Positions 1-6,673 of a stretch of DNA of 20,234 nucleotides are shown here, in pieces. The DNA is from Nitrospirota bacterium (lineage in GTDB: Bacteria > Nitrospirota > Thermodesulfovibrionia > JACRGW01). Position 1 is the first letter of the stretch. Every line of letters begins with the position of its first letter. The notes below the pieces were generated by a model. That model was not told where the DNA came from, ran no database searches, and saw only the letters and a program-made list of their open reading frames with translations. The position numbers and the translations under genes were made by a program. Location of the stretch: assembly GCA_016212195.1 (NCBI GenBank), contig JACRGW010000084.1, forward strand, positions 1-20,234. The letters are read 5' to 3'.

Positions 1-189
1 CATCTGGTCGGTGAGATCAATGGAAATAGACATCCTGACAGGAGGGAAAAAGAAGACCCACGACATATCCTTCTTGGTGTGACATACGAGATTTCAGGAA
101 AGTTTGTCCTCGATTTTGCTGTCAGGCGGGGACTTACAGAGACGACGCCGGACTGGAGCACTACAGCCGGTGTATCCATAACGTTTTAA
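1..189 (+). CDS. C-terminus of an outer-membrane beta-barrel protein (partial)
   Basis: Only the last 62 codons are in the window; the reading frame is open from base 1 to the TAA at 187-189. The end contains LDFAVRRGLTETTPDW and finishes TAGVSITF. The alternating polar/hydrophobic strands and the terminal phenylalanine are what outer-membrane barrels use for recognition by the BAM machinery. The phrase resembling 'D.A.R.GLT...PD....AGVS..F' is typical of the family annotated as MetA-pathway-of-phenol-degradation or putative transporter barrels, so I favour that family, but too little is visible to assign a substrate. The stop lies 2 bases from the end of the convergent tRNA gene, and no terminator fits between them. 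It is unlikely to be functionally linked to the cluster that follows. Confidence 0.7.
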   Translation, partial: HLVGEINGNRHPDRREKEDPRHILLGVTYEISGKFVLDFAVRRGLTETTPDWSTTAGVSITF

Positions 190-191
190 AA

Positions 192-267
192 TGGTAGGCG
201 GAACAGGGATCGAACCTGTGACCTCTGCCTTGTAAGGGCAGCGCTCTCCCAGCTGAGCTATCCGCCC
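192..267 (-). tRNA. tRNA-Val (anticodon UAC)
   Basis: On the minus strand a 76-base cloverleaf starts GGGCGGA and ends TCCGCCTACCA, so the CCA tail is encoded. The acceptor stem pairs over 7 bp with one G-U at the first position. The D arm has AGCTCAGCTGGGAGAGC. The anticodon stem CTGCC/GGCAG encloses the loop CTTACAA, giving anticodon TAC for GUA/GUG valine codons. The T arm is ACAGG-TTCGATC-CCTGT. It lies tail-to-tail with the barrel gene. Confidence 0.97.
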
Positions 268-287
268 ACAGGATATATTCAATTTTA

Positions 288-317
288 AGAATATCTTATT
301 AATATCTTGTATGTCAA
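288..317 (-). promoter_or_regulatory. Promoter of the tRNA-Val gene
   Basis: Reading the minus strand, a perfect TTGACA (-35, bases 317-312) is followed after 18 bases by TATTCT (-10, bases 293-288), about 20 bases before the mature tRNA 5' end. The -35 box shares base 312 with the -35 box of the divergent sigma-54 activator promoter, so the two transcripts may compete for polymerase. Confidence 0.55.
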
Positions 318-335
318 TACTAAAAATGGTATCAT
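307..335 (+). promoter_or_regulatory. Sigma-70-type promoter of the sigma-54 activator gene
   Basis: TTGTAT (307-312), a 17-base spacer and TATCAT (330-335) form a plausible housekeeping promoter. The expected transcription start falls at about base 342, which is the A of the ATG. With no Shine-Dalgarno sequence upstream, this predicts a leaderless mRNA. The assignment is by consensus only. Confidence 0.5.
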
Positions 336-341
336 AAAATT

Positions 342-1844
342 ATGAATGAAATAATGACAATATCAGAGGCAGAAGAAAGGCAGAATAAAAAACTTGCCAT
401 CCTTTATGAGATAGCTCTTACTGTTGGTAAATCCCTTGATCTGAAAACAATCCTTGACAATGTACTCGAAAAGATTATCGCTTTCATGGGAGTAGAGGCA
501 GGAATAATATTCATAATAAATGATGAAACTCTGGAGATGGTTCCGGTTGCATTTAGGAATCTTTCCGATGAGGCTATAAGAGATTTATGTGAAAATAAAG
601 TCAAGGTTGGTGAATGCGTCTGCGGCAATATTGCTCAATACAACAGAGAGATCATTATATTGGAGAAGGCATCTAAAGACCCCCGTTTTACCCGGGAATC
701 ACAAAAAAGTGCTGGGATAGAGTTTTATGCTGGGCTACCTTTAAAATCAAAAGGCAAAGTTATTGGTGTTTTATGCGTCATTACATACGCCCCTTATACA
801 CAGGATGAAGACCTCGTTGATACTCTACGGGCTGCCACTATTCCTATAAGTCTTGCTATAGAAAATGCCAGGCTCTTCGAAAACACGAAGAAGGATGCGG
901 AGGAGAAATTACGATATTATGGTTTTGAGGGTATAATCGCTAATAGTCCGAAGATGATGTCAGTCCTTAGCATTGTGAAGAAGGTAACCGATGTACCATC
1001 GAGCATACTTATATACGGGGAAAGCGGTACCGGAAAAGAGATGATTGCACGGGCTATACATTTTAACAGTATCAGAAAGGAAAAACCATTCGTTGCTGTT
1101 AATTGCGCTGCCATTCCAGAGACACTTCTCGAATCAGAAATCTTCGGTTATGTTAAAGGAGCCTTCACCGGCGCCAATGCCGATAAAAAAGGTCTTTTTG
1201 AGGCAGCAAACGGAGGTACAATCTTTCTCGATGAGGTAGAGGCGATGTCCAAAAATCTTCAGGTTAAACTTTTAAGGGTCCTTCAAGATAGAACATTTTT
1301 CAAAGTCGGATCTACAATCCCGGTAAGCGTAGATATTAGGGTGATTGCAGCCACCAATCAGGAACTCGAAGAGGCAGTAAAGTTCAAGCAATTCAGGGAA
1401 GACCTTTATTACCGTCTGAACGTAATAAAAATAGAACTGCCTCCTCTTAGAGAAAGGTTAGAAGATATACCGTTACTCATAAGATATTTTATGAATAAAT
1501 ATTCCAAAGCGATAAATAAGAATCTTAGGAGGATTTCTGATGATGTCATGGATGTCCTTATAAACAATCCATGGCCTGGGAATATAAGAGAACTCGAAAA
1601 TACTATAGAGAGAGCCGTTGTTGTTGCTGAAACTGATGAGATTACGAAGGAAGATCTCCCTATAGAGATAACCTCCCGTTACAAAGACTTCGAAAAAGTT
1701 TGGACACTCAAAAACTTAGAGAGGGAACATATACTGAAGGTCCTATCCCTTGTAGGATGGAATAAAAGAAAGGCTTCACGGCTTTTAGGATTAGATGTCT
1801 CTACACTATGGAGAAAGTTGAAGACATACCAGATATTCCACTAA
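342..1844 (+). CDS. Sigma-54-dependent transcriptional activator (GAF, AAA+, Fis-type HTH)
   Basis: This 500-residue cytoplasmic enhancer-binding protein would open sigma-54 promoters by ATP hydrolysis. Residues ~15-180 form a GAF sensor with a C92-x-C94-G motif that could bind a metal or small ligand (inference). The AAA+ domain spans ~195-430, with Walker A GESGTGKE (226-233), the sigma-54 contact loop GAFTGA (273-278), Walker B GTIFLDE (292-298), sensor AATNQ (336-340) and WPGNIREL (411-418). A Fis-like helix-turn-helix ends the protein (~460-497, KASRLLGLDVSTLWRKL). There is no phosphoreceiver domain, so control is probably by ligand or redox sensing through GAF. No Shine-Dalgarno site precedes the ATG; an in-frame ATG four codons later is an alternative start. 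Downstream lie two matching palindromes and a sigma-54 promoter facing the selenoprotein operon, which makes this gene the obvious local regulator. Confidence 0.95.
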   Translation: MNEIMTISEAEERQNKKLAILYEIALTVGKSLDLKTILDNVLEKIIAFMGVEAGIIFIINDETLEMVPVAFRNLSDEAIRDLCENKVKVGECVCGNIAQYNREIIILEKASKDPRFTRESQKSAGIEFYAGLPLKSKGKVIGVLCVITYAPYTQDEDLVDTLRAATIPISLAIENARLFENTKKDAEEKLRYYGFEGIIANSPKMMSVLSIVKKVTDVPSSILIYGESGTGKEMIARAIHFNSIRKEKPFVAVNCAAIPETLLESEIFGYVKGAFTGANADKKGLFEAANGGTIFLDEVEAMSKNLQVKLLRVLQDRTFFKVGSTIPVSVDIRVIAATNQELEEAVKFKQFREDLYYRLNVIKIELPPLRERLEDIPLLIRYFMNKYSKAINKNLRRISDDVMDVLINNPWPGNIRELENTIERAVVVAETDEITKEDLPIEITSRYKDFEKVWTLKNLEREHILKVLSLVGWNKRKASRLLGLDVSTLWRKLKTYQIFH

Positions 1845-1869
1845 TTGCAATTTGCAATTAGTGGAATAT
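1833..1869 (+). promoter_or_regulatory. Long palindrome over the stop codon, containing upstream activator site 1
   Basis: Two perfect 18-base arms, 1833-1850 (ATATTCCACTAATTGCAA) and 1852-1869, surround a single central base and include the TAA stop of the activator gene. The centre contains ATTGCA-ATT-TGCAAT (1844-1858), the same palindrome found again at 1909-1923. No run of T follows directly, so this is a poor intrinsic terminator by itself. I read it mainly as a dimer-binding site for the sigma-54 activator, about 250 bases before the predicted start site, that may also slow transcription. Confidence 0.6.
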
Positions 1870-1908
1870 TGTTAACTCCTTCCTTTTTATACATTTTAAG
1901 AAAAGAAT

Positions 1909-1923
1909 ATTGCATTTTGCAAT
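1909..1923 (+). promoter_or_regulatory. Upstream activator site 2 (ATTGCA-N3-TGCAAT)
   Basis: ATTGCA-TTT-TGCAAT repeats the core of the palindrome at 1844-1858. The centres are 65 bases apart, about six helical turns. Both lie roughly 190-250 bases upstream of the predicted sigma-54 start site, within the usual range for enhancer-binding proteins. Binding by the adjacent activator is inferred from position and symmetry. Confidence 0.6.
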
Positions 1924-2076
1924 CATATGGTTTTGTTTTAAGAGTCATTCCTTCCTAAAAAGGACACTAACTCCTTACTGGGCATCTAATTTAAAATCTT
2001 CTAATCCCTCAATTTTAAAGTTTTTTATGCCTTTATTTTACAGAGAAGATATATCTACTTCTACAGATCCCCAAAA

Positions 2077-2094
2077 TTGGAATAAAAATTGCTA
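2077..2094 (+). promoter_or_regulatory. Sigma-54 (-24/-12) promoter of the selenoprotein operon
   Basis: TTGGAATAAAAATTGCTA matches the sigma-54 pattern: GG at 2079-2080, exactly 10 bases, then GC at 2091-2092, with TTGC at -12. The -24 element lacks the preferred CAC after TGG. Transcription would begin near base 2104, only about 4 bases before the ATG at 2108. A sigma-54 activator gene and paired palindromes sit just upstream, which greatly strengthens the call. No other feature is visible in the rest of the 1845-2107 gap. Confidence 0.75.
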
Positions 2095-2107
2095 ATTATA
2101 GAATATT

Positions 2108-4264
2108 ATGCCCTCTCTAATAACTACTACCGATGGTAATGTTATCAAAGCTGACAAGGTAGTGAAGACTGCCTGCTCGAGGAACTGTTTTGATACATGT
2201 GGCCTTCTTGTATATATAAAAAACGGTAGGGCTATAGGTATAACTGGCGACCCTGATCACCCAATAACAAGGGGCCATATGTGTGTGAAGGCAAATACAT
2301 ATTTACGACGAACGTACCATAAAGACAGGATAAAATACCCTCTTTTAAGGGTCGGTAAAAGGGGGGAACCTGATTTCAAAAGGATAACCTGGGATGAGGC
2401 ATATGATTTTCTTATAGATAAACTCAACTACTGTAAAAAGAAATGGGGTGCCGAATCGGTTGTCGAGTATATTTACAGCGGTAACAGAGAATTTCTTGCC
2501 AAGACAATAGCCGGACGATTTCTCAACCTTTTTGGCGCATCCAAACTGGTAGGAAGTTTCTGAATTTTAAGCGGGCTGGCAGGTGCCACCTTCACATTTG
2601 GTACTCAACATTGTCAGAACATAGAGACATGGTCAAAAAAGGCAGAGGTTATAATGATTGTTGGCCACAACTCATCCTTTACTAATGTTCATTCCCTTCC
2701 GTTCATATGGGAATCCCTTGAAAGGGGTGCCTATCTTATAGTAGTTGATCCTTACCTTACACCGATCGCATCAAAGGCAGATCTTTTTCTTCAGCCGAGA
2801 CCCGGAACGGATACCGCTATGGTACTTGCTATGATTAACCATATCGTCAAGAGAGACCTTCACGACAAAGAATTTATCGCCAAGTACACCTATGGCTTTG
2901 ATGAACTAATGAAAGAGGCCTCTAAATGGACACTTAAAAGAGCAGCAGATGTTACCGGTATAGATACTGAGAAGATTTCCAAGGCTGCTGAAATCTATGC
3001 CACTTATCATTCTCATGTAGAATGTGGGTGGGGGCACCAGAGGTATACAAATGGACATCAGACACAGAGGGCATACAGCTGCCTCGCCGCAATATGCGGA
3101 CATGTTGGGAAAGAAGGGGCTTCCATTAATTATTTTGAGATGTCTGCTTATACGGGGTTCCTCAATTTTGATAAGGTTATGTATCCAAAGGGGGCACCTC
3201 ACAAAACTCTGAGAAGAAGACTTATAAACATTTGTGCCTTTGGCCCTGCCTTAAGAAAAGCGACTGACCCACCTTTGAAAGCAGTAATCTGCTGGCGGGG
3301 AGGACTTCTCAGCCAGACACCCAATGTGAACGAGAATATCAAGGCGATAAAAAAACTCGAATTGTTTGCCACAATCGAACTCTTTATGACCGATGATACC
3401 GACTATTCAGACCTTGTACTACCTGGATGCGATATACTTGAACAGTGGGGGGTCCATCCGTCTTACTGGCATCCTTATTTACAACTGCAAAAGCCTGTTA
3501 TTGCCCCACTATATGAATCGAAGCCGGATATAGATTTCTGGTGTAAGCTGGGAAGGAGGATGGGCTACGAAAAATTCTTCCCCGAGCATTACAGCGGACT
3601 TGACTGGATAAAGGAATTCCTCCCAGAAAACTTTAATGTGGACAGTGCACTGGATTTAAACGGGCCAATCAGAATGCCCGAAAAATATGCACCTGAAGTT
3701 CCCATGAATGATATGAAATTTAATACTCTTACTGAGAAAATAGAACTCTGTGCAACTGGTATGGTGGAGAGGGGTAAAAAATTTCCTGGGGAATGGCACC
3801 CTGTTCCAATATTTTATGAGACTGTTGAGAGCCCTGTAAGCCGCCCGGACCTCTTTAAGAAGTATCCCCTTATGCTCATTTCACAGCACGCTTCTTATAG
3901 GACGCACTGTCAGTGGTTCAATATTGAAGAGATACAGGAAATTGAAGGTCCTCCAAGTATTTTCATTAACGAAAAAGACGCATTAGAGCGTGGCATCAGT
4001 GATGGAGATAGACTCAGGGTCTTCAATGACAGAGGAAAGATATCTGTTGTTGCAAAGCTCACCCACAGGATAAGGCCTGGCGTTTGTATGATGAACAGCG
4101 GAAACTGGGTAAAGAGCGGAGGGAGTGCCAATGTCCTTCTCGGAGACTTTATCGGCGGGCCGAGAGACGCTGAGAATGGCGTGATGTTTGAATATGACTT
4201 TGAGCTCGACGGAAACTCTATTGGCTATTACAACTGTCTCGTTGAGGTAGAAAGGGGGGGCTAA
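2108..4264 (+). CDS. Selenocysteine-containing molybdopterin (Mo/W) oxidoreductase, catalytic subunit; TGA at 2561 read as Sec
   Basis: This is a DMSO-reductase-superfamily catalytic subunit of 718 residues. The N-terminal [4Fe-4S] motif is C23-x3-C27-x3-C31 with C59. The frame meets TGA at codon 152 but continues, without a frame change, into clearly homologous sequence (KAEVIMIVGHNSSF, then VVDP, and a C-terminal pterin domain around 590-715). A SECIS-like hairpin follows the TGA. Sec152 falls where this superfamily carries the Cys, Ser, Asp or Sec ligand of the metal; the following ILSGLAGA recalls the stretch after Sec in formate dehydrogenase. No Tat signal is present, so the enzyme should be cytoplasmic. 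The [4Fe-4S] partner gene starts on the base after its stop. No Shine-Dalgarno precedes 2108; a GTG at 2162 is an alternative start. Formate dehydrogenase is possible, but the C-x3-C-x3-C cluster motif and divergent active-site flank suggest another substrate. Confidence 0.9.
2561..2590 (+). promoter_or_regulatory. Bacterial SECIS element directing Sec insertion at the TGA
   Basis: TGA (2561-2563) is followed after 10 bases by a hairpin. GG (2574-2575), a bulged C (2576) and UGGC (2577-2580) pair with GCCACC (2585-2590) around the loop AGGU (2581-2584). In E. coli fdhF the stem is also G-rich, also has a single bulged pyrimidine, and carries A21 G22 G23 U24 counted from the U of UGA. Here A, G, G and U fall at exactly the same four positions. 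This loop is what SelB recognises in that system. The Sec-insertion genes themselves are not in the window. Confidence 0.88.
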
Positions 4265-4795
4265 ATGTCATATGACCACAAGGCAATCTTTGTAGATACA
4301 TTCAGGTGTGTAGGATGCCATGCCTGTGAGACAGCCTGTAAGGTAGAGAATGGTATTCCACCGGGTCCAAAATGGGTACAGGTTATTGAAGTAGAAAGTA
4401 AAGTTGGCAATGAATGGAAAGTCAATTGGAAACCTATGGCGTGCATGCACTGCGGTGTCCCTTCATGTGTCAAGGTATGTCCGACAAAGGCAATAACAAA
4501 GAGGGGAGAGGACGGGATAGTCCTTGTGAACAAGGAGCTATGCATAGGGTGCATGGAATGTTTCAGGGCATGTCCCTTTGGCGCGCCCCAGTTAGGGGAG
4601 GATAGGAAGATGCAGAAATGTACTCTTTGCGTGCACAGGACTTCGAATGGCGGTATTCCCGCCTGCGTACAGAACTGTCCTTCAGAGGCTATGTATTATG
4701 GCAATTTTCTGGAGCTATCTAAGTTAATAAGAAAAAAATATACTGTCAAGTCGATAGGAAGGATAGATTCTATGGTGAATCCATTGTTTAAGTAA
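4265..4795 (+). CDS. [4Fe-4S] electron-transfer subunit (DmsB/PhsB/HycB-like) of the selenoenzyme
   Basis: This 176-residue iron-sulfur subunit has four cysteine groups typical of beta subunits of molybdopterin oxidoreductases: C15/18/21/25, C60/63/68/72, C93/96/99/103 and C119/122/134/138. It should carry electrons from the catalytic subunit through four [4Fe-4S] clusters. It begins on the base immediately after the TAA of the catalytic gene, with a G-rich ribosome site inside that gene's last codons, so the two are almost certainly co-translated partners. There is no signal peptide and no membrane segment, and no NrfD- or cytochrome b-type anchor gene follows, so the enzyme is probably soluble and passes electrons to another carrier. 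The CooF-like protein and flavoprotein encoded further downstream are candidates (inference). Confidence 0.92.
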   Translation: MSYDHKAIFVDTFRCVGCHACETACKVENGIPPGPKWVQVIEVESKVGNEWKVNWKPMACMHCGVPSCVKVCPTKAITKRGEDGIVLVNKELCIGCMECFRACPFGAPQLGEDRKMQKCTLCVHRTSNGGIPACVQNCPSEAMYYGNFLELSKLIRKKYTVKSIGRIDSMVNPLFK

Positions 4796-4828
4796 CGCAA
4801 GAAGGCATTTAATAATTGCCGAAGTTTG

Positions 4829-4858
4829 TTGACTATCCTATATAAAAATACAGATTAT
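4829..4858 (+). promoter_or_regulatory. Possible sigma-70 promoter before the first OsmC-like gene
   Basis: TTGACT (4829-4834) is followed after 18 bases by GATTAT (4853-4858) in the 174-base gap between the iron-sulfur subunit and the OsmC-like gene. The -35 box is good and the -10 box mediocre. It could allow the transport part of the cluster to be expressed apart from the sigma-54 promoter. Confidence 0.35.
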
Positions 4859-4969
4859 TAAAAATCTTCTTGCAGAAAAAAAGAGGGGGTGATAGAAACG
4901 GGCATGTATAAAAAAAGGTCTCAGATTTAGTTGTTAAAAGTCTTCTTGTAGAAAGGAGGGTGATAGAAG
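4858..4969 (+). repeat. Imperfect duplication of the leader/ribosome-binding region
   Basis: Two related leader segments occur. Copy 1 (4858-4897) has TCTTCTTGCAG then a purine run ending GGGTGATAGAA (4887-4897). Copy 2 (4934-4969) has TCTTCTTGTAG then GGGTGATAGAA (4958-4968). Copy 2 supplies the functional site GGAGGG just before the ATG at 4970. Copy 1 precedes ATG 4904, which opens an eight-codon ORF (MYKKRSQI, stop 4928-4930). This looks like a local duplication that left a decoy or leader-peptide start. Confidence 0.55.
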
Positions 4970-5494
4970 ATGCCGATAACTAATGGTGTAGATCTCGATG
5001 TCTTTAACGCAACTGTTAATGCAGTGAAGGATGATCCCAAAAAAGGTGCTACTGCCTGGAAAGTGAGTACAAAATGGAAGGGGGGGCTGAAAACAGAGGC
5101 AACTCTCAGAAATTTCAAACTTAACTTCGATGAACCGGAAGCTGTTGCAGGGACGGATACAACTGTAAGCCCACATGAGACGGTACTTGCATGCTACGGG
5201 GCCTGTCTGACTGTTGGTATGGCTATTAATGCAGGGTTAAATGGTATAAAATTGAAGGATGTTGAAGTAGAACTTGAAGGTCACATTGACCTGCCGGGAT
5301 TTCTCGGTCTTGCTGGTCTTAAGGGATTACAAGACCTTCCTGGCTATCATACTGTGAAAGCCGTTGTAAAGGTAGAGAGTGATGCTAGTAAGGAGGCTGT
5401 AAAGAAGGTTTTTAACCATGTTGTTAAATATTCCCCTGTTGGGCTTACTCTCTCAAAGGCAGTAAATGTAAAAACAGAACTGGAGTATAAATAG
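4970..5494 (+). CDS. OsmC-like protein, first paralogue
   Basis: This 174-residue protein has an OsmC/Ohr-type core. The segment SPHETVLACYGACLTVGM (67-84) matches the helix that carries the first conserved cysteine, here C79 with an extra C75. The following GHIDLPGFLGL is a typical OsmC strand and loop. Classical OsmC proteins are thiol peroxidases with a second cysteine in a CPV motif, but here that motif is SPVGLTL with Ser155. The resolving cysteine is therefore missing, and ordinary peroxidase activity is doubtful; thiol or sulfur handling is one alternative (inference). A strong GGAGGG site precedes the ATG. A paralogue with the same changes lies at 13768-14298, at the other end of the cluster. 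No signal peptide is seen, so it is cytoplasmic. Confidence 0.85.
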   Translation: MPITNGVDLDVFNATVNAVKDDPKKGATAWKVSTKWKGGLKTEATLRNFKLNFDEPEAVAGTDTTVSPHETVLACYGACLTVGMAINAGLNGIKLKDVEVELEGHIDLPGFLGLAGLKGLQDLPGYHTVKAVVKVESDASKEAVKKVFNHVVKYSPVGLTLSKAVNVKTELEYK

Positions 5495-5512
5495 AGTGCT
5501 TCAGATTCTTAA

Positions 5513-5538
5513 TACTAAATCAATATACTAAATCAATA
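5513..5538 (+). repeat. Perfect 13-base tandem duplication
   Basis: TACTAAATCAATA occurs twice head-to-tail (5513-5525 and 5526-5538) in the gap before the binding-protein gene. The repeat is short and AT-rich and probably arose by slippage. It lies upstream of the GGAGGAGG site and may alter leader length; no known operator is recognised. Confidence 0.8.
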
Positions 5539-5563
5539 AGTCAAATTTTGAAAGGAGGAGGTA

Positions 5564-6598
5564 ATGAGTAAGGGTTTAAGCAGACGAGATTTTGTGAAGG
5601 CTTCTATGGTGGTATCTGGTGCAGCCTTGTTAGGCGGCTCATTGTTAGCCCCTTTTGTTAGAAAGTCCTATGCAAAAGAAGAGATCAAGATAGGGTATTT
5701 GAAGGCTACGCACCATGCTGCGATGTTCAACTCTATGGAGGAGGGTTACTACAAGGAGGAAGGGCTGGACGTGAAACCAGTGCTCTTCTCTACCTCAGGA
5801 GAAATAGGCACAGCCCTGATAACTGGAGCCATCCAGGTGGGATACATCGGCTCAAGCCCCTCAGTAGGCATGGTAACCAGGGGGGTTCCTATGAACATAG
5901 TTTCTGGCTCTGCAATGGAGTCTTCGGCTGTATCTACACCGTATGGTCGCCCAACCGACATAAAGTCAGTAAAAGACCTGCGGGGGAAAAGGATAGGAAC
6001 TATCAGGGCTGCAAGTGCTGACATAGCCGTAAGGTATAAGATGATTGAGGCTGGTATAGACCCTTTCAAAGAGGCCACAGTTAGGAACTTCTCACATATC
6101 CAGGATATCTTCATAGGGCTTGAGAAGGGCGAGCTCGATGCCGCTATCCTCTGGGAGCCATGGGCAACATATGCTGAATTTAAGAAATACGGCACGCCTG
6201 CGTTCTTCTCAAAGGACATCTGGCCAAGGCATGTATGCTGCCGGATGACCTATAATGAAGATTGGGCAAGCAAAAGCGATAACATGGATGCTGCAGTAAA
6301 GGTTATGAAGTGCCATATAAGAGGGCATATGTTTGCGGCAGGGAACTTCAAGGGCAACGTAAAGAACAACGCCAAATGGTGCGGGATTGAAGAAGAGCAG
6401 GTGAACATAGTCTTCGCAGAAAAACGGCAGCGGCTCAACCTCGACCTCGATCCTGCGGGGTCACAGAAATACGCACACGCTATGAAGGTGCTGGGGATAA
6501 TCGAAAAAGAAGAATTCCAGAAAAACGGCCTTAACCCCAGGTTCCAGGAGCTAGCCTTGAAAGAGTTAGGCCTGAAGTCTCTGCCGAAGGAGATTTAG
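5564..6598 (+). CDS. Tat-exported ABC substrate-binding protein, NitT/TauT (NMT1/SsuA-like) family
   Basis: This 344-residue periplasmic binding protein starts with a twin-arginine signal SRRDFVK (6-12), a hydrophobic stretch and a probable cleavage near SYA-K (about residue 37). The mature part begins IKIGYLKATHHAAMFNS, followed by EEGYYKEEGLDV and IGSSPSVGMV. This is the pattern of binding proteins for sulfonates, nitrate, thiamin precursors and similar small ligands. An unusual pair of adjacent cysteines lies in RHVCCRMTY, in the second lobe. A very strong GGAGGAGG site precedes the ATG. Permease and ATPase genes follow, and an intrinsic terminator separates them from this gene, which would give excess binding protein over membrane parts. 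Tat rather than Sec export suggests folding, perhaps with a bound ligand, before export. The ligand is not predictable from sequence. Confidence 0.9.
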   Translation: MSKGLSRRDFVKASMVVSGAALLGGSLLAPFVRKSYAKEEIKIGYLKATHHAAMFNSMEEGYYKEEGLDVKPVLFSTSGEIGTALITGAIQVGYIGSSPSVGMVTRGVPMNIVSGSAMESSAVSTPYGRPTDIKSVKDLRGKRIGTIRAASADIAVRYKMIEAGIDPFKEATVRNFSHIQDIFIGLEKGELDAAILWEPWATYAEFKKYGTPAFFSKDIWPRHVCCRMTYNEDWASKSDNMDAAVKVMKCHIRGHMFAAGNFKGNVKNNAKWCGIEEEQVNIVFAEKRQRLNLDLDPAGSQKYAHAMKVLGIIEKEEFQKNGLNPRFQELALKELGLKSLPKEI

Positions 6599-6613
6599 GG
6601 TTGTAGGGTAACC

Positions 6614-6643
6614 AAAAAGGGCCCTTTTCATGGGGCCCTTTTT
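6614..6643 (+). terminator. Intrinsic terminator/attenuator between binding protein and permeases
   Basis: An 11-bp stem AAAAAGGGCCC (6614-6624) / GGGCCCTTTTT (6633-6643) with an 8-base loop ends in a T run. It is a classic rho-independent terminator lying inside the transport operon. The next gene begins 30 bases later without a clear promoter, so partial read-through is expected. The A-rich left arm could also let it work on the opposite strand. Confidence 0.85.
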
Positions 6644-6673
6644 AAAAACAAAATACAAACAAAAGGAACATTG

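Noticed and set aside
1833..1869. The 37-base palindrome as a simple intrinsic terminator
   Set aside because: No T run follows the second arm and the core repeats at 1909-1923, which fits activator sites better; some effect on termination cannot be excluded.
1910..2095. A 61-codon frame between the activator and the selenoprotein
   Set aside because: It covers the activator sites and the sigma-54 promoter, has no ribosome site, and has low-complexity AT-rich composition.
2108..4264. Two separate genes (2108-2563 and 2654-4264), or a pseudogene broken by a stop
   Set aside because: The frame does not shift across the TGA, the sequence between 2564 and 2653 reads as homologous protein, and a SECIS-like hairpin stands at the right distance.
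5749..6219. A 156-codon minus-strand frame
   Set aside because: It is a shadow of the binding-protein gene, with no ribosome site and no domain.
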